DNA of 64,000 nucleotides from Notospermus geniculatus (lineage: Eukaryota > Nemertea > Pilidiophora > Heteronemertea > Lineidae), in contig NMRB01001257.1 of NCBI GenBank assembly GCA_002633025.1, positions 124,547 through 188,546 of the forward strand, given 5' to 3'. The position numbers were made by a program, and so were the translations under genes. The notes beneath the pieces were generated by a model. It worked only from the letters and a program-made list of their open reading frames with translations, made no database searches and was not told where the DNA came from. Positions 1-8,625 of this stretch are shown here, in pieces. The number at the start of each line of letters is the position of its first letter. The first letter of the stretch is position 1.

Positions 1-600
1 ATAAGATTTGATAAACCTATTTACATAGGAGCAACAGTTTTAGAGCTTTCAAAGCTGTTAATGTACAAATTCTATTATGAGACTTTACAACCATATTTTG
101 GAGAGAAAAACATAGAATTACTCTATCAGGATACGGACTCATTCGTACTAAAACTTAAAACAGATGATTTAACAAAAGATTTAATGAATTTAAAGGAGCA
201 TTTTGATTTCAGCAATTATCCAAGAGATCATCCATTATATGATACAAGTAAAAAGAAAGTTCCTGGTTATTTTAAGGATGAACTAGCTGGTGAAGAAATG
301 ATAGAATTTATAGCATTAAGAAGTAAAATGTATGCTTATCGAACCCGAAATGAAGCTGAATCTAAACGTTTAAAAGGAATAAGTAAACACGTGGTTAAAA
401 AACATATAACATTTGAGGATTATTTTGATTCACTACATGATAGTAAAAAATTTAGTCATGACATGAGAACTTTGAGATCAGAAAAACATAACATGTATGT
501 GGAACAGATAAACAAGAGAAGTTTAAACCCATTTGATGATAAAAGATATATTTTAAGTAATGGTAAAACTACAGCACCATTTGGTTTTTATAGACTATAG
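1..600 (+). CDS. polB: Protein-primed type B DNA polymerase, C-terminal part
   Basis: The reading frame is open from base 1, so only the last 199 or so codons are present and the start lies left of the window. The motif YQDTDSF (codons at about 121-141) is the family B motif C, whose aspartates bind the catalytic metal ions. It follows a region around IGATVLELSK (codons at 37-66) that fits the palm of protein-primed polymerases used by Polintons, adintoviruses and adenoviruses. The tail ends with GFYRL. The enzyme would replicate a linear element genome, priming from a terminal protein. No frameshift is visible in this part. The next gene begins 59 bp downstream on the same strand. Assignment to PolB is firm; the protein-primed subtype is inferred from the company of the other genes. 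Confidence 0.85.
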   Translation: MRFDKPIYIGATVLELSKLLMYKFYYETLQPYFGEKNIELLYQDTDSFVLKLKTDDLTKDLMNLKEHFDFSNYPRDHPLYDTSKKKVPGYFKDELAGEEMIEFIALRSKMYAYRTRNEAESKRLKGISKHVVKKHITFEDYFDSLHDSKKFSHDMRTLRSEKHNMYVEQINKRSLNPFDDKRYILSNGKTTAPFGFYRL

Positions 601-659
601 TGATCTTGAATCAGCGTAGGAGTTCGGTCGTAAAATTTAGTAAATTTTCTACTAAATAA

Positions 660-1850
660 ATGGGAACCGACTACGCCATGACAATAGAAGGAAACATAGC
701 ATCTGGGAAAAGTACACTAATAAACGCATTGCAACACTTTAGTGATATAACAGTCTTGCCAGAACCAATAGAAAAATGGAAAAATTGGAATGGCAAGAAC
801 ATGTTAGATTTGCTGTACCAAGAACCAAAGAAATACATGAAAGATTTTCAATTAATGGCACAAGAAACATTAATTGAACATCATCATCTCAACACTGATT
901 GTTTAAAGATTATGGAAAGAAGTATTTATTCTTCACAGTATATATTTACAAAGATGGCTTATGATGATGGTAACTTATCTGATAGTGATTACTATGATGT
1001 TACTCAGGAATTCATAAAAAATGAAAGAAATATAATTAAACCGGCTTATATAGTTTATTTAAGAACTAAACCGGAAGAATGTTACAAAAGAATGTTGGAA
1101 AGAGCAAGACCTGAAGAACAAACTGTTTCTCTAGAATACTTAGTTAAATTACATAATTATCATGAAGAATTGTTTATCAATAACCAAAGTAAATTACCTT
1201 GTTATGTGGTGGTTTTGGATGGTGATGAGGATAAAGATCAAGTAAAAGATAAATTTATAAATCTTATACGGCGATCTTCAACTGCTTGGACTTTGACATA
1301 TCTAAACTCTCCTCACCTTTCGGGTAAACAATGTTCAAAATGTAAATTACATAAACCACATGATAATTTTCATAAATGCACAAAAGCAAAAGATGGTTTA
1401 CAAAGTTATTGCAAAGAATGTCGTGGAATTTATATGCGTCCGTGCATGAATAAAAAATATGAAGATCCACAATTTTATGAAATACAGTTAATGAGAAATA
1501 GTTTAAGTAGAGGAAATAGTTTAGGAGCTCTTCAAGATGTACTTGGTTGTTCAAATGATATTTATAATAAATGGTTAGAGTATCAAAGAGAATTAGATCC
1601 TGTAATAGGGCCTGAAGAAAAAGATCATGTATTACCAATTGCACATTTTAAAGATTACCCACATATATGTTTTAATTGGGTTAACATTAGCCCAATTAAC
1701 AAAAAAGAAAATAGGGGAAAAGGTGACAAAGTAGATTTATCTCTCTATGAAGAGCAAGTAGAAAAAGCTAAACGTTTTATTGAAGAAAAACAGTTGTGTT
1801 GTGAGTGGTATTATGATAATGGGATTCCATTTTGCATTATTACTTCATGA
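660..1850 (+). CDS. Deoxynucleoside kinase fused to a zinc-finger HNH-type nuclease domain
   Basis: The 396-residue protein has two parts. Residues 1-205 form a deoxynucleoside kinase: P-loop GNIASGKST (11-19), the EPIEKWKNWNG substrate-site segment (35-45), ERS (86-88) and the LID arginines in ERARPEE (147-153). It would phosphorylate deoxynucleosides for dNTP supply. Residues 222-375 hold paired cysteines CSKC (225-228) and CKEC (251-254), then DHVLPI (322-327), W340, N342 and N351, a His-Asn zinc-finger arrangement typical of HNH endonucleases. A related free-standing HNH protein lies on the other strand at 2399-2923. The start codon sits in the context TAAATG. The 3' end overlaps the convergent gene at 1840 by 11 bp. 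The fused architecture is unusual; a normal kinase would end near residue 205. There is no stop or frame change between the two halves. Confidence 0.85.
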   Translation: MGTDYAMTIEGNIASGKSTLINALQHFSDITVLPEPIEKWKNWNGKNMLDLLYQEPKKYMKDFQLMAQETLIEHHHLNTDCLKIMERSIYSSQYIFTKMAYDDGNLSDSDYYDVTQEFIKNERNIIKPAYIVYLRTKPEECYKRMLERARPEEQTVSLEYLVKLHNYHEELFINNQSKLPCYVVVLDGDEDKDQVKDKFINLIRRSSTAWTLTYLNSPHLSGKQCSKCKLHKPHDNFHKCTKAKDGLQSYCKECRGIYMRPCMNKKYEDPQFYEIQLMRNSLSRGNSLGALQDVLGCSNDIYNKWLEYQRELDPVIGPEEKDHVLPIAHFKDYPHICFNWVNISPINKKENRGKGDKVDLSLYEEQVEKAKRFIEEKQLCCEWYYDNGIPFCIITS

Positions 1851-2262
1851 ACTGCCAAATAACAAGTCCTACACCAGTTATACCACCAATTATCCACAAA
1901 TATTCATAATGTTTCATATTTGTACTTGGCTGATAATAATCACTTAATTGAGGTTTTCTCCTTATTTCAACTTTATGAGTCGGATGATAATAATTGTATA
2001 AATCTAAAGCAGAATCAGCTTCTCTAAAATCATGAGATGATTGTTGTTCTTTCTTTAATTCAAGATTAACAAAGTCTATTGTTTGTTTTCTACGTTCTTC
2101 CCATTCAGTTGTTTCTTTCTGTAATTTTTCTTGAGCAAGATCATGTCTCTTCATTTCAACGGCATAACCATCTTTATCTAACACTTTAAACAAATAACCA
2201 GAACCTGTAAAAGCAAATGCATTAACTAAAGCACCACCTATCATCATCCCAATAGCAGCCAT
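1840..2262 (-). CDS. Small membrane protein of the viral element (140 aa)
   Basis: A 140-residue protein with a hydrophobic Gly/Ala-rich N-terminus (residues 1-28, beginning MAAIGMMIGGALVNAF), a charged, probably helical middle (35-85, rich in Lys, Glu and Gln), a PQLSDYYQPS segment near 104-113 and a C-terminal hydrophobic helix (about 121-139). The pattern resembles, from memory, an uncharacterised family found in many cnidarian and other aquatic invertebrate genomes; no function is known to me. A virion membrane or assembly role is a guess from topology and neighbours. The start has the TAAATG context on its strand. Its end overlaps the kinase-HNH gene by 11 bp, and its start overlaps an open tail that follows the premature stop of the HNH gene upstream. 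Confidence 0.7.
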   Translation of the reverse strand: MAAIGMMIGGALVNAFAFTGSGYLFKVLDKDGYAVEMKRHDLAQEKLQKETTEWEERRKQTIDFVNLELKKEQQSSHDFREADSALDLYNYYHPTHKVEIRRKPQLSDYYQPSTNMKHYEYLWIIGGITGVGLVIWQFMK

Positions 2263-2398
2263 TTAATTTATCAAAAGTAAACTGTATTTTATCAAAATGA
2301 TTAAACATGTCGTCGAATTCATCGTCGTTTTCAAACTCATAATTTTCAATAAATTCTTTTGCTTTATCTAGCTGCTTTTGAAATAAATCAAAATCTAC

Positions 2399-2923
2399 TT
2401 AAGTACTCTTTTTAAGATTATCTGTTGCATTTAAAGGCATAATATTTACCCAACTATCTCTAATTTCTAAGAAAGATGAAGCATTAGAAAATTGTTTAAA
2501 ATAGTGAATTGGAATAACGTGGTCAAAATGTTCATTAAATGGGTCTTTACTCTGCCATTTAACCCATTCATAAAAGAATTTTTCACTGCACTTTAAAACA
2601 GATGAAAATATTCCTACTCTTGAAATAGTGTTTCGTATTTTCTCATAAATATATCTATCTTCATCATTATCTATTTTTTCTTGTCTATTTCTTTCTGCTA
2701 TTTTTCTAGTGCATTTTTTACAAATACATTTTAAAGCAGAAGGAGAAAATTCTTCAAGCGGTTTTGTTTCTCCGCAACATAAATTATCACCTATACAGGT
2801 TCGACGATTCAGCTCTGTGCTTTCGCCCTCGTGAAACGCCACTCCGTGGTTGATTAACTCAGTAGTTTCAAGTAGTTTTAATTTTTTCTTTTGTTTTTGG
2901 TTGATAATAATACGTCGCATCAT
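2399..2923 (-). CDS. HNH-type nuclease-like protein, probably truncated by an in-frame stop
   Basis: The 174-residue protein repeats the C-terminal module of the kinase fusion at 660-1850: cysteines at 49/50 and 68/71, then KCSEKFFYEW (111-120), DHVIPI (134-139), W158, N160 and N165. It therefore looks like a free-standing paralogous HNH nuclease. After KKST a TAA stop occurs at 2399-2401, but the same frame continues open to the left and encodes a stretch beginning VDFDLFQKQLDKAKEF, which aligns in type and position with VDLSLYEEQVEKAKRF of the fusion (residues 358-373). The stop is thus probably a recent disabling mutation, or the tail is dispensable. The start (MMRR) has the TAAATG context. 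A role in genome processing or homing-like mobility is possible but not shown. Confidence 0.7.
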   Translation of the reverse strand: MMRRIIINQKQKKKLKLLETTELINHGVAFHEGESTELNRRTCIGDNLCCGETKPLEEFSPSALKCICKKCTRKIAERNRQEKIDNDEDRYIYEKIRNTISRVGIFSSVLKCSEKFFYEWVKWQSKDPFNEHFDHVIPIHYFKQFSNASSFLEIRDSWVNIMPLNATDNLKKST

Positions 2924-2938
2924 TTAAAAAAGTAAAAT

Positions 2939-3178
2939 TTATTTAAGTGGTTTTCGTGGAATAATTCCTTGTCTGTAGAAATATTCAAAAGTCATATTAC
3001 TTGCACCAGTTACAAGAGCAAGTTTTAAAAGCTCTTCAAAACTAAAACGACTTGGTGAACCAACATTTACCTTCAGAAGCATTCTCAGTAAATAACAGTA
3101 AAGTAATGTTGTTCCAGATAATAAAGTACTGCGCCATAAAGAATTACCGACATATTTACTATCACCTTCCCAATCCAT
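2939..3178 (-). CDS. Small membrane-associated viral protein (79 aa)
   Basis: A 79-residue protein with a hydrophobic central segment (roughly residues 17-37, LLSGTTLLYCYLLRMLL) and a second partly hydrophobic stretch near 51-63, ending in RKPLK. I do not recognise a function. It lies between the HNH gene (15 bp away) and the candidate major capsid gene (19 bp away), all leftward and probably expressed as a series. The start is preceded by CTAAATAAATGG, one of the clearest examples of the shared start context. Small hydrophobic proteins are common in virions with an inner membrane, so a membrane or vertex role is conceivable but only inferred. Confidence 0.6.
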   Translation of the reverse strand: MDWEGDSKYVGNSLWRSTLLSGTTLLYCYLLRMLLKVNVGSPSRFSFEELLKLALVTGASNMTFEYFYRQGIIPRKPLK

Positions 3179-3197
3179 TTATTTAGAAGGAAAACAC

Positions 3198-4454
3198 TTA
3201 GTACTGAAAACTTGCAAGTTGTTGATTGCTTATATTCACTTGTGCATCAGAAACAATAAACATATGCATTTTGTATGGCCCTTTCCCTGATTCTTTCGTA
3301 ATAGCCAATTGTATTCCATCTTTTGTGTTTTGAAGTTTTTTACCAGAACCATGTAAAGTGTTATCTTCTGTAGTTCTAAGATCAATCCACAAGCCATAAT
3401 GATCTTTATCACCATAATATTTTTCGATATTCATGTAACAATCAGCGGTCTTTTTGGTATTCTCACTCATGAAGTGTTTCTTAATTTCTGACCATTGATC
3501 TAAAAGTCTCATTCCTTCTGGATATACTTTATTTGCAATACCTTCAATTGTAATCTTAACTTTAGTTATACCAGGGTTTTCAAATTTCTCTGAATCTCTT
3601 GTGCCATCGGTATGATCTGTGATAAATAAAAGTAAAACCCCTTTTATTGATTTTCTAGGAATGTTTATATTTTCATTAATTAAAGTATCAGTTGCTGAAA
3701 CACTAACAGTTTTTAAGTGATCAACCCAATCATAAATAATTACAAACCCCGCGTTATAATTATTACTTAGTTGGTTGGCTAACATTTCATTTGTAACAGT
3801 GTCATATTCTAAACATATATTTTCTAACTTATAATTCATATTTGCAGTTGTACCTGTAAAAATTATATCTTCTTTTGGTGCTAGAGTTATTTCAAAAATA
3901 ATATCTTCTGTTATAGGAAATTTATACAATGGAGCATGAGTTGATAATAATTCAAAATCTAAAGGAATCATATATTTCTTATCAAATACGGTCTTAAGTA
4001 GTTTCTGTGTATTTGTTTCACCTTGAACATGTGCTTCTGCAACCCCTGATCTTAACTGTCTTAATTTACTATGTTGTATACCCTGAAATACTAAATTATC
4101 TCTTTCTTTTTCAGTTAACCATAAATCTTTAAAAGTGGAATATAAGGTAAAACTTTCAAGTTCAAAGATTATTTCTGTTCCCCATTTTACAACTAGTTTT
4201 GAAATCAGATTTCTACCAAGATTATTAACAACGTAATTACTACTATGACCTGAAAGTTCAACATCAACTGATAAATAAAATGATTCCGGAACAAAGAAAG
4301 TATTTTCCGTTAATCTTGGAACTCTTATGTATAATGTTTCTTTTGGGTTTGCAGAAGATGGGTTATTTGTTATAACATGATGTTGCCTTTCAGCTTTTAA
4401 ACCTAACGGAATTCTACTATTTCTGTTAGTGTTTAGTATCCCTCCTGTTGCCAT
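3198..4454 (-). CDS. Candidate double jelly-roll major capsid protein
   Basis: A 418-residue soluble protein without membrane segments, rich in alternating beta-strand patterns in two successive halves. The first half (about residues 40-230) has RVPRLTENTFFVPESFYLSV followed by a strand-rich stretch ending near FELESF; the second half (about 230-410) includes FVIIYDWV and SIKGVLLLFITD. Length, two-part layout and position among candidate minor capsid and membrane genes fit a double jelly-roll capsid protein of the PRD1/adenovirus lineage, but no single diagnostic motif proves it. The ATG is directly preceded by the TAA stop of the upstream gene (4455-4457), giving TAAATGG. No frame break is visible. 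An alternative is another strand-rich structural protein. Structure prediction would settle the fold. Confidence 0.5.
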   Translation of the reverse strand: MATGGILNTNRNSRIPLGLKAERQHHVITNNPSSANPKETLYIRVPRLTENTFFVPESFYLSVDVELSGHSSNYVVNNLGRNLISKLVVKWGTEIIFELESFTLYSTFKDLWLTEKERDNLVFQGIQHSKLRQLRSGVAEAHVQGETNTQKLLKTVFDKKYMIPLDFELLSTHAPLYKFPITEDIIFEITLAPKEDIIFTGTTANMNYKLENICLEYDTVTNEMLANQLSNNYNAGFVIIYDWVDHLKTVSVSATDTLINENINIPRKSIKGVLLLFITDHTDGTRDSEKFENPGITKVKITIEGIANKVYPEGMRLLDQWSEIKKHFMSENTKKTADCYMNIEKYYGDKDHYGLWIDLRTTEDNTLHGSGKKLQNTKDGIQLAITKESGKGPYKMHMFIVSDAQVNISNQQLASFQY

Positions 4455-5435
4455 TTAGTTACGACGATTTTTCACTTTTTTAACCCCCTCAATAAGACCA
4501 TACACTATAGAACTAACAATAATAACAACAAGTATAATTAAATGTTCTGCTAGAAATCCAACAGCAGCACCAACAGATTTTAAGATAAATGAAACTATTG
4601 CCCCGATTATTCCTGGTAAAGACGCTACTGACTTCTTAGCTAATTCCTTTAACCACTCTGCAAATTTCTTTAGTCCTTCTTTAACTTTATTGGGTGGATC
4701 AGGTTTAGGAGATGGCGACGGTGACGGAGCAGAACCACCTTTCAAACTGTTACTTATTGCTAAACCTAAAGTTGTGAAAAACATTGTAATTGCAGTTATG
4801 ATAACACCAATTGTTAAACCTTCCACTTTAAAAAGTAACCTGATTCTATCTTTTTGTGGTATTTCAGATTCTGGATTTTTTAAGATATCAGTGATTAAAT
4901 TTTTCATCCTTCTTATTTGGGATTCTTGTTCAGAATTTAGTTCAAATACCTTCTTTCTTTCCATATCCAATTTCTTATCTGATTCTGCTTTTTCCTTTTT
5001 CAATTCGTCTATCTCTTTTTCTAATTCATCCTTATCAGCAACCTCCATTGCGGTAGAGTTGATATATTCTGTTACTAAATCATTCACTTTATATTTTGGA
5101 TCCGGGTTAAAATAAAAATGACCTCCTTTTACAGACATTTTGGAAGATACTGCTCTTATACCCGTTTTTGTAAATTCCCAACCTAAACTTTTAAGTTGAC
5201 TCTTAAGATCTTTTTCATTTTCACTTAACTCTACTTCTTTTCTAAATAAACTAGGATCTATTGCTCTAGGTGTTGGTCCTAAACTATCCTCTCCGGATAA
5301 ATGTGCACCAGTGTCATATTGAGTATTATCGTCACTAAAAGTAGTTTCTTGTATATTTGGACTCTCATCATGTGCTTTAAGCCCCCTAAACTGTTCAGCC
5401 AATTCAACATCTGGGTCATAACCTCTTTCAGCCAT
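4455..5435 (-). CDS. Coiled-coil and multi-pass membrane virion protein (326 aa)
   Basis: Residues 1-60 are acidic and polar. Residues about 80-130 hold a compact segment (FTKTGIRAVS, GGHFYFNPDPKY). Residues about 133-190 form a Glu/Lys-rich coiled coil. A first membrane helix lies near 207-230 (VEGLTIGVIITAITMFF), followed by a Pro-Ser linker (PSPSPSPKPDPP), an amphipathic Lys-rich segment, and two hydrophobic helices near 270-310. The arrangement suggests an internal-membrane or entry protein of a lipid-containing virion, but no function is known to me. The start has the context AATAAATGG. The stop abuts the capsid candidate start. The frame is intact. Confidence 0.65.
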   Translation of the reverse strand: MAERGYDPDVELAEQFRGLKAHDESPNIQETTFSDDNTQYDTGAHLSGEDSLGPTPRAIDPSLFRKEVELSENEKDLKSQLKSLGWEFTKTGIRAVSSKMSVKGGHFYFNPDPKYKVNDLVTEYINSTAMEVADKDELEKEIDELKKEKAESDKKLDMERKKVFELNSEQESQIRRMKNLITDILKNPESEIPQKDRIRLLFKVEGLTIGVIITAITMFFTTLGLAISNSLKGGSAPSPSPSPKPDPPNKVKEGLKKFAEWLKELAKKSVASLPGIIGAIVSFILKSVGAAVGFLAEHLIILVVIIVSSIVYGLIEGVKKVKNRRN

Positions 5436-5450
5436 TTATTGAGCAGAATT

Positions 5451-5468
5451 GCTCACCTTTCAGGATTA
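5451..5468 (-). repeat. 18-bp repeat, copy 1
   Basis: The sequence GCTCACCTTTCAGGATTA on the plus strand is identical to 10693-10710. Here it spans the stop codon of the 515-aa gene and the short gap before the 326-aa gene. A perfect 18-bp match is very unlikely by chance at this scale. Its role is unknown. Confidence 0.6.
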
Positions 5469-7013
5469 CCGCAAAAGAAGTGCAGCACCAACTAATGTGC
5501 CAGTTACACCAAATATGATGAACTTTATATTTTCGTGAGTTTGGGTTTCAACTACGGCTGCGATTTTGGTTTCGGGTTGTGGCTTTGCCGGTTCTGACTG
5601 CGGTAATTCCGTCGTAACGCCGGTGGATCGACCCTTCAGTGGTATCGCTGTGCCGCCGTGGTTAACTTTAGTTCTAATCTTTTTAACTGGTGATCCTTCC
5701 ATTAAAGGTGAAAGTCTTCTTTTTTCTTTATTTATGTCATTCTTTCCAGGAGTCATATTTTTAGAAGCTATCAAGATATTATTGTTATAATTTTCTATTT
5801 TACCAACTTCTAAGATCATGTTTGAACTTATGATGTATAAACCTGGACCAATTACATAATCTAATCTAACATGCGTGTCTGTTATTGCTTTTTGATATCT
5901 TGCAATAGAGGTTGGAATATCAGCGTGTTTATTTATAGAATCATTCAACAGTTTAAGAAATTGTTTTTGTGCGTCAAGATCAGTTCCAAAACTTCCAATT
6001 ATTGCAGTTTTAGCATCAGCTTGTGCTCCTAAAACACAATAAACAAATGTTCTGATTGAATCGTTTAATCTTTGAATTCCAGCATTTGTTAAACCATTAG
6101 AAGTTTTGGGAATAAAATACATATATCTTGGGTAATCAGGTTGTTTTAGAACATCAAAAGTGTACTCACTTCTCAATCGTTTAAATAAAGGTTCGAGATT
6201 CCCAGGCATTTTTTTGAAGGGGCCGGGAAATGTAAGCCAAACATTACCTGCTAATGCATCATCCCTACTTTTATCCCAATCTTTTGTGAACATATATGCA
6301 AATTCTGGTCCCTTATAATCTTCGACAGACGGTGCGAAATTAAGAGTTGACAAATTACGACTATACTTAGGCATCCCAGCCCAAAAATTGTAATGTGGGT
6401 TATAATCATATGGTAAAGGTTCGTGAATGTAGAAATCTTTATGGTCACTAATGTTGAATTCTTTTTTTAACCTAGTATAATTAGTCATGTTTATATGATT
6501 GTTAACTTCATTAAACGCATCATCAGTTGGTAATGGTATTTCTAGATATTTTAGAATTCTTCTAATTTGATAATATACATGAAATCTGTAAATTGCTAAA
6601 CCTAAAGTACCCAATAGCCCATTAAAATTAACATCATACAATGAAATACCGCATCCTGCTGTTGCGCACCAGACTGCCATGTTAAACTGATTTTGATAAA
6701 TTCGCATTGGTTGTCTTTCAAATCTTATTACATCTTCCTTGTTTGTAAAGTTAATACTTTTTGGAACAATATCTGGTAAACTAACTTTAAAGAAATTATC
6801 TGGTGTAACATAAACTTTAAAGTTAAAAAAATCAAAGGGTTTATGTAAACTATCTATTGCTTGTATAACTTCTGTTTCTGTGGGTTTCTTGCCCGTATGT
6901 TTTTCTAGATTCTCTTCTATTTCTTTTTTTATTTTATTTGAGTATTGTTGTTTTTTCTCCAAAGTTTGTTCTAATTTTTCTAATCTTTTTCTACGTGGAT
7001 CATCATCTGGCAC
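5466..7013 (-). CDS. Conserved viral structural protein of unknown function (515 aa)
   Basis: The N-terminus (1-50) is a charged coiled coil. The core contains RIYQNQFNMAVWCATAGCG (104-122), an aromatic helix region IYRFHVYYQIRRIL (141-154), RLNDSIRTFVYCVLGAQ (about 313-329), and DYVIGPGLYIISSNM further on. The end is a basic Pro-rich tail followed by a C-terminal membrane anchor (FIIFGVTGTLVGAALLL). From memory this core recurs in many aquatic invertebrate genomes as an uncharacterised protein; it may be a hallmark of this virus group. No ATG is present: the first usable codon is GTG at 7013, while the frame stays open upstream to an N at 7061. The true 5' end is therefore probably damaged or missing. 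The stop codon lies inside an 18-bp repeat that recurs at 10693. Confidence 0.65.
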   Translation of the reverse strand: MPDDDPRRKRLEKLEQTLEKKQQYSNKIKKEIEENLEKHTGKKPTETEVIQAIDSLHKPFDFFNFKVYVTPDNFFKVSLPDIVPKSINFTNKEDVIRFERQPMRIYQNQFNMAVWCATAGCGISLYDVNFNGLLGTLGLAIYRFHVYYQIRRILKYLEIPLPTDDAFNEVNNHINMTNYTRLKKEFNISDHKDFYIHEPLPYDYNPHYNFWAGMPKYSRNLSTLNFAPSVEDYKGPEFAYMFTKDWDKSRDDALAGNVWLTFPGPFKKMPGNLEPLFKRLRSEYTFDVLKQPDYPRYMYFIPKTSNGLTNAGIQRLNDSIRTFVYCVLGAQADAKTAIIGSFGTDLDAQKQFLKLLNDSINKHADIPTSIARYQKAITDTHVRLDYVIGPGLYIISSNMILEVGKIENYNNNILIASKNMTPGKNDINKEKRRLSPLMEGSPVKKIRTKVNHGGTAIPLKGRSTGVTTELPQSEPAKPQPETKIAAVVETQTHENIKFIIFGVTGTLVGAALLLR

Positions 7014-7127
7014 CCTGTAATAATCAAGTACTTCAAATGCAGTTTTTTTAAGATTGAGTTNTTAATAAAATATCACAGGATTTACACAAGCACAATATCA
7101 GCTAGAATTAATGACACTTTTGGTAAG

Positions 7128-7415
7128 ATGGTACTCAAATCTTATTCTAAACTAGCAACTTGGCTTCTTCCTGTTAGTGATGAAGATAAGCTTTATGAAG
7201 ACTTAAGAAATGACTACATTGTAAATAGTGAAATGGATAGATGGACAGGATGGTTAACTGTGAAAATGGGATCTTTAATGGCAATTGCATCTACAAGTTT
7301 AATTACATTTGGAAATTGTGTTAGGGAAACTTCGTTGGTTATAAATGGAAGTGGAGAACCCAACGATGACAGAGCAGCAAACGGAGAAGGTGACAGCACC
7401 ACCAAAAAAACCTAG
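7128..7415 (+). CDS. Small viral protein with one hydrophobic segment (95 aa)
   Basis: A 95-residue reading frame with a polar N-terminal half (MVLKSYSKLATWLLPVSDED) and a hydrophobic stretch near residues 44-68 (TVKMGSLMAIASTSLITF). The last 20 or so residues overlap the start of the next gene in another frame. It begins the rightward structural block. Unlike most genes here it lacks the TAAATG start context, and it follows the single N at 7061, so its 5' end may be altered. I do not recognise the family; a small membrane protein is the best description. Confidence 0.5.
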   Translation: MVLKSYSKLATWLLPVSDEDKLYEDLRNDYIVNSEMDRWTGWLTVKMGSLMAIASTSLITFGNCVRETSLVINGSGEPNDDRAANGEGDSTTKKT

Positions 7416-7827
7416 ATCAGACAAGCAATTAGCTTGGAGTAGAGAATTAGGAAGAAGGTCTCAAGAATTTAAAAAGAGAAAACAGGATTTATTGAGTCAT
7501 AAGACTGAAAAGTTGGAAATGCCGCTGGATCCGGCTCAGCCGCAAAACGACGCAGGTGAAGTTCAGCCCCCAAAACCCTCTGAAAAAAATTTCTCATGGG
7601 GCCGATCCAATGGCGTTTCACGATCAGCCTTATTATTACCAACAGTTTTAATTGTTGGTGGTGGTTTATTAGTTTGGTGCTTGCAGGTTAAGTGGGGAAA
7701 GTATAAAGTAGCCCAAATTCCAATCCTGAAAGGCGAACTAAGTTCAATAACACAAAAAACAAATTCACCACCGAAGGACGATAAAGTGAACCTGAAAAAT
7801 AGTAAAGCGATATTTTCTATGGAATAA
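7345..7827 (+). CDS. Basic single-pass membrane protein (160 aa)
   Basis: Two ATGs are possible (7345 and 7366); the second, MTEQQTEKVTAPP, gives a typical polar N-terminus and smaller overlap with the preceding frame. Residues about 20-55 are strongly basic (KKPRSDKQLAWSRELG, EFKKRKQDLL), as in DNA-binding or nuclear-targeted virion proteins. One membrane helix lies near residues 95-113 (LLLPTVLIVGGGLLVWCL), with a Lys-rich tail after it. Its TAA stop is immediately followed by the ATG of the next gene, forming TAAATG. No family is recognised. A membrane-anchored core protein linking genome and lipid layer is a reasonable guess only. Confidence 0.55.
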   Translation: MEVENPTMTEQQTEKVTAPPKKPRSDKQLAWSRELGRRSQEFKKRKQDLLSHKTEKLEMPLDPAQPQNDAGEVQPPKPSEKNFSWGRSNGVSRSALLLPTVLIVGGGLLVWCLQVKWGKYKVAQIPILKGELSSITQKTNSPPKDDKVNLKNSKAIFSME

Positions 7828-8625
7828 ATGAACACCATGGAAAAAATGTTAATGATAGATTCAAAGGATTATCCTGATCAAGAAGCAAATGACTTAACAA
7901 TTCAATTAGATGAAGAAGTAAATAATGTAGAAAGCATCAGAATTGTTTATGCAGGAATGCCTTGTACATTTTACAACATTTCGGCTGCAAGAAATAATAA
8001 TAGATTTGTTATTTATGAAGATCGTCGTGGAAAACATATTATTATGCCAGATAGATTCTATACATTACCTTTATCAAAAATATCTATTTTTGCCTTTATT
8101 CAACAAGGAATTTAAAAATCAATTACAAGCAAAAGGTATAGACAGAAACAGGATTTCATTTGACTTACGACCATATGATGCAAAAATACAAATTACATTT
8201 TGATAGCTAGAGGCCGTACTGCTGATGATTATAAAATTCTTATAGATGAACATTCTAAAAAATTATTAGGCCTTGATAATAGATATGTCGGGGCAACTGC
8301 AGTAGATAGAACAAAAGGACTTTTAACAGGTGACAAACCAATTAACTTCAAACCTTTCGATTATTTCATTATTCATTGTGATATAATTAACACAGAACAT
8401 ACACTTGAAAATGGTAAAAGAAGTGATATATTAGCCAGATTACCAATTAAAGAATGTGATTTTGGAGAAATGCTACAATACAACTTAGCAGGGTCAAGGA
8501 CGTCACGGCCTTGCAAGGAAAGATTTGGCAAATTAAGGCTTTGGATCACTGATGAAAAAAATAAAAAAATAAAATTTAATGGAGCGGATATTCAGTATTC
8601 AGTTGTCATAAATTTTGAAAATTAA
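7828..8625 (+). pseudogene. Penton-like minor capsid gene, split by two frameshifts
   Basis: Three reading-frame pieces (7828-8115, about 8090-8203 and 8200-8625) line up as one protein of about 265 residues. The first piece has an N-terminal strand pattern (LMIDSKDYPDQEANDLTIQL) and ends soon after a T-rich run near 8085-8100 where the frame changes. The second piece ends at TGA 8201-8203, where a second frame change occurs. The third carries NTEHTLENGKRSDILARLPI and a strand-rich end. That third piece is clearly related to the end of the intact gene at 9677-10663 (EHTLLNNKRSDILCTIPV). The fold is likely a single jelly roll of the minor capsid or penton type. The two breaks suggest decay or assembly indels. 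Confidence 0.65.

Noticed and set aside
4690-5115. 141-aa plus-strand frame
   Set aside because: Antisense shadow of the 326-aa membrane protein gene.
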